Shown: positions 7,908 to 9,379 of the stretch, in pieces
How positions within the stretch are numbered: the first letter of the stretch is position 1
How the letters are laid out: each line of letters opens with the position of its first letter
Assembly: GCA_021827225.1 (NCBI GenBank)
Contig: JAKAXG010000120.1
Span: 1-9,379 of the forward strand
Direction: 5' to 3'
Length of the DNA stretch: 9,379 bases
From: Actinomycetes bacterium
GTDB taxonomy: Bacteria > Actinomycetota > Acidimicrobiia > Acidimicrobiales > Palsa-688
The notes under the pieces: model-generated
Told to the model about the DNA's origin: nothing
Database searches by the model: none
What the model saw: the letters and a program-made list of their open reading frames with translations, nothing else
Made by a program: the position numbers and the translations under genes

Positions 7908-8306
7908 ATGACCCTGGACAGCCGGACCGCCGACCTAGCCAGGCTGCGATCCGAGGCGGAAACCAGGGGTGGTACCCCCTATCTGATCACCGTAACGGGC
8001 GATCTCCGACCCCACTGCTCCGTCGTGCGGCCCGAGTGGGACCCGGCCACCGGGCCGATCGTTGCCGCGCCAGGCAAATGGGGTGAGAGCGAGGAGGCGG
8101 GCCACCGGGCGGTCACCCTGCTGTGGCCACCCGCCGAGGAGGACGGCTACACGCTGATAGCCGACGGGACGGCCGCCCCGCTGGGACCTCCGTCGCAGTT
8201 GCAACTACGCATCACCCCCACCCGGGTCGTGCTCCACCGCCCCGGCCGGGCACAGCGCCCGGGTTCGCCCTGCGGAGCCGACTGCATCCAGATACTCCCG
8301 TCATAG
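7908..8306 (+). CDS. Small pyridoxamine 5'-phosphate oxidase-like (split barrel) protein
   Basis: The 132-residue protein has the short beta-rich layout of the PNPOx-like, FMN-binding split-barrel superfamily. It opens with a helix (residues 3-20), then strands PYLITVTGDLRPHCSVV (24-40), GPIVAAPGKWGE (49-60), HRAVTLLWPP (66-75), DGYTLIADGTAAPL (79-92) and LQLRITPTRVVLH (98-110). Family members bind FMN, F420 or haem; which one applies here is not visible, and no enzyme activity can be named. Three cysteines occur: C37, and a C-terminal pair C122/C126 (CGADC). The start ATG has AAGGAG five bases upstream; the longer frame from 7827 runs through the operator and hairpin and has no such site. 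It is divergent from narG and shares its upstream gap, suggesting a nitrate or redox related role by context only. Confidence 0.75.
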   Translation: MTLDSRTADLARLRSEAETRGGTPYLITVTGDLRPHCSVVRPEWDPATGPIVAAPGKWGESEEAGHRAVTLLWPPAEEDGYTLIADGTAAPLGPPSQLQLRITPTRVVLHRPGRAQRPGSPCGADCIQILPS

Positions 8307-8347
8307 GCCTCCCCCACCCGGATCCGCCCACCACGAGACCACCAGAG

Positions 8348-8378
8348 TTGTTTCTCTAGCGAGCACTAGAGATATAGT
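8348..8378 (+). promoter_or_regulatory. Probable promoter of the hemerythrin-DUF2249 gene
   Basis: TATAGT (8373-8378) matches five of six bases of the -10 consensus. TTGTTT (8348-8353) is a fair -35 with a 19-base spacer. The spacer is long and is almost exactly filled by the palindrome at 8353-8372. Transcription would begin near 8385, about 40 bases before the ATG at 8427. A -35 at a 17-base distance (GTTTCT, 8350-8355) is a poorer fit. Confidence 0.5.
8353..8374. promoter_or_regulatory. Candidate operator: perfect palindrome before the hemerythrin-DUF2249 gene
   Basis: TCTCTAG (8353-8359), spacer CGAGCA, CTAGAGA (8366-8372): perfect seven-base arms, followed by TA. The sequence is AT-rich and CTAG-containing within very GC-rich DNA, and it sits between the predicted -35 and -10. 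A close copy lies at 7831-7852 before narG. Position and symmetry suggest a dimeric regulator. Rrf2-type (NsrR/IscR-like) and MerR-type proteins both bind promoters in this region, but I cannot assign one. Confidence 0.65.
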
Positions 8379-8426
8379 CTGGGGCGTGGAACGCGAGTGG
8401 ACGATCCGAGCGAGGAGTGTGCGGCA

Positions 8427-9379
8427 ATGACCATCACCGGAAACGAGGCGTACCAGTCGATCCTGGCCCGCCGTCAGAGCCTGGGCGACGGGGTGGCCCG
8501 ACGCGCCGCCGCTCTGCGCGACGCGGTGCAGGGAGGGCCCGGCTGGGAACCGGCCGTGGCCGCACTGGTGGCGTACCTGGCCGAGGAGGTGCTGCCGCAC
8601 ACCGCAGCGGAGGAGGAAGCCCTTCTGCGGCCGGCCCTGTCACGTCCGGAGCTGAGCCAGCCGGTCGCCACCATGATCGACGAGCACACGGTGCTGGCCA
8701 AGGCGGCCGAGCGACTGGCCACCGCCGGCTCCGATGCGGAGGCCGACGCGTTGGCGGCCACGATCAGCTCGCTGTTCACGACCCACGTCCAGAAGGAGAA
8801 CGACGTCATCCTGCCGCTGCTCAGCGCCGAGCCGGGCCTCGACCTGCCCGCGCTGGTCGGGCGGGCCGACGGGCTGAGCGATGACGAGGATGCGGCGCCC
8901 GACCCGGAGGGCAAGGCGACCGGCGACACCGTCGCCACCCTGACGTCGCTGCTGCTCGGCGCGGCCTCGGATCTGGCCGATGCGGGACAGGGCGACCGGG
9001 CGTGCCGGCTCGCCGCCGCGACCTGGGCGGTACTGCGAACCCCGCAGCCGCGGCTGGCTGTCCGGGTCACCGCCAAGCTGCACAAGCTCGTCCGGGTGGC
9101 GACCGCCGAACCGGTCAGGTTCACCTCGGGGCCGCCGGCTGCCCGGCCCGCCGCCGAGCCCGGCGTGGCCGAACTGGATGTCCGGTCCCTGGCACCAGCG
9201 CAGCGCCACGAGAAGATCTTCGCCACCTACGCCGTCCTGACCCCGGGGCGGGGGTTCGTGCTGGTCAACGACCATGATCCCAAGCCGCTGCGCTACCAGT
9301 TCGAAGCGGAGCACACCGGCGACTTCACGTGGGAGCCGATCGAGCAAGGACCGGAGGTGTGGCGGGTTCGCATCGGCCG
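8427..9379 (+). CDS. Hemerythrin-like domain protein with C-terminal DUF2249 (3' end cut by window)
   Basis: The frame stays open from ATG 8427 to the window edge, giving at least 317 residues. GAGGAG lies nine bases before the ATG. Residues 1-135 form an HHE-type four-helix region with the metal-ligand patterns H58-x3-E62, E86-H87 and H120-x3-E124. Residues 166-225 are helical (TLTSLLLGAASDLADA, ACRLAAATWAVLR, VTAKLHKLVR), after an acidic linker. Residues 250-317 match DUF2249: LDVRSLAPAQRHEKIF, then PGRGFVLVNDHDPKPLRYQFE and WEPIEQGPEVWRVRIG. Only a few residues are probably missing. HHE proteins carry di-iron sites linked to O2 or NO handling and FeS repair (YtfE/RIC); DUF2249 has no settled function. 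The histidine expected in the first helix is absent. The gene has its own promoter with the nar-type palindrome. Confidence 0.88.
   Translation, partial: MTITGNEAYQSILARRQSLGDGVARRAAALRDAVQGGPGWEPAVAALVAYLAEEVLPHTAAEEEALLRPALSRPELSQPVATMIDEHTVLAKAAERLATAGSDAEADALAATISSLFTTHVQKENDVILPLLSAEPGLDLPALVGRADGLSDDEDAAPDPEGKATGDTVATLTSLLLGAASDLADAGQGDRACRLAAATWAVLRTPQPRLAVRVTAKLHKLVRVATAEPVRFTSGPPAARPAAEPGVAELDVRSLAPAQRHEKIFATYAVLTPGRGFVLVNDHDPKPLRYQFEAEHTGDFTWEPIEQGPEVWRVRIG

Noticed and set aside
8353..8372. Palindrome as a terminator for the PNPOx-like gene
   Set aside because: The stem is short and AT-containing, no T-run follows, and it abuts a near-consensus -10 element; an operator role fits better.

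Overview
The window is strongly GC-rich, tightly packed DNA with GTG as well as ATG starts. It comes most likely from an actinomycete (Actinomycetota). The basis is base composition plus the close resemblance of the long NarG-type subunit to the mycobacterial NarG I remember. The genus cannot be told from the sequence.

Minus strand, 7773 down to 22: a compact respiratory nitrate reductase operon in the order narG-narH-narJ-narI, followed by a TehA/SLAC1-type (TDT family) membrane protein. Every junction is overlapping or nearly so. The narG stop and narH start share one base, narH and narJ overlap by 14 bases, narJ and narI overlap by 4, and one base separates narI from the transporter gene. 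This suggests one mRNA with translational coupling. NarG (Mo-bisMGD and one FeS cluster) and NarH (four FeS clusters) form the cytoplasmic enzyme. NarI (two haems b) anchors it and takes electrons from quinol. NarJ is the assembly chaperone. No NarK-type nitrate/nitrite transporter is present in the window. The TDT protein sits where one might be expected and is a candidate anion channel for nitrate or nitrite.

Plus strand, 7908 to the right edge: two genes pointing away from the operon. The first encodes a small split-barrel protein of the pyridoxamine 5'-phosphate oxidase type (132 residues). The second, cut by the window edge, encodes a hemerythrin-like (HHE) domain, a helical middle part and a C-terminal DUF2249 domain. 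Such proteins suggest a redox or nitric oxide related role beside nitrate respiration, but this is inference.

The two intergenic gaps (7774-7907 and 8307-8426) carry the same imperfect palindrome, TATYTCKAG-N6-CTAGAGA when read on the minus strand. In both gaps it lies against plausible promoter elements. This is the best candidate for something undescribed here: one regulator, perhaps sensing NO, O2 or redox state, that would control both the nar operon and the hemerythrin-DUF2249 gene. No CRISPR array, tRNA, rRNA, insertion sequence or clear intrinsic terminator was seen. Bases 1-21 hold no recognisable feature.
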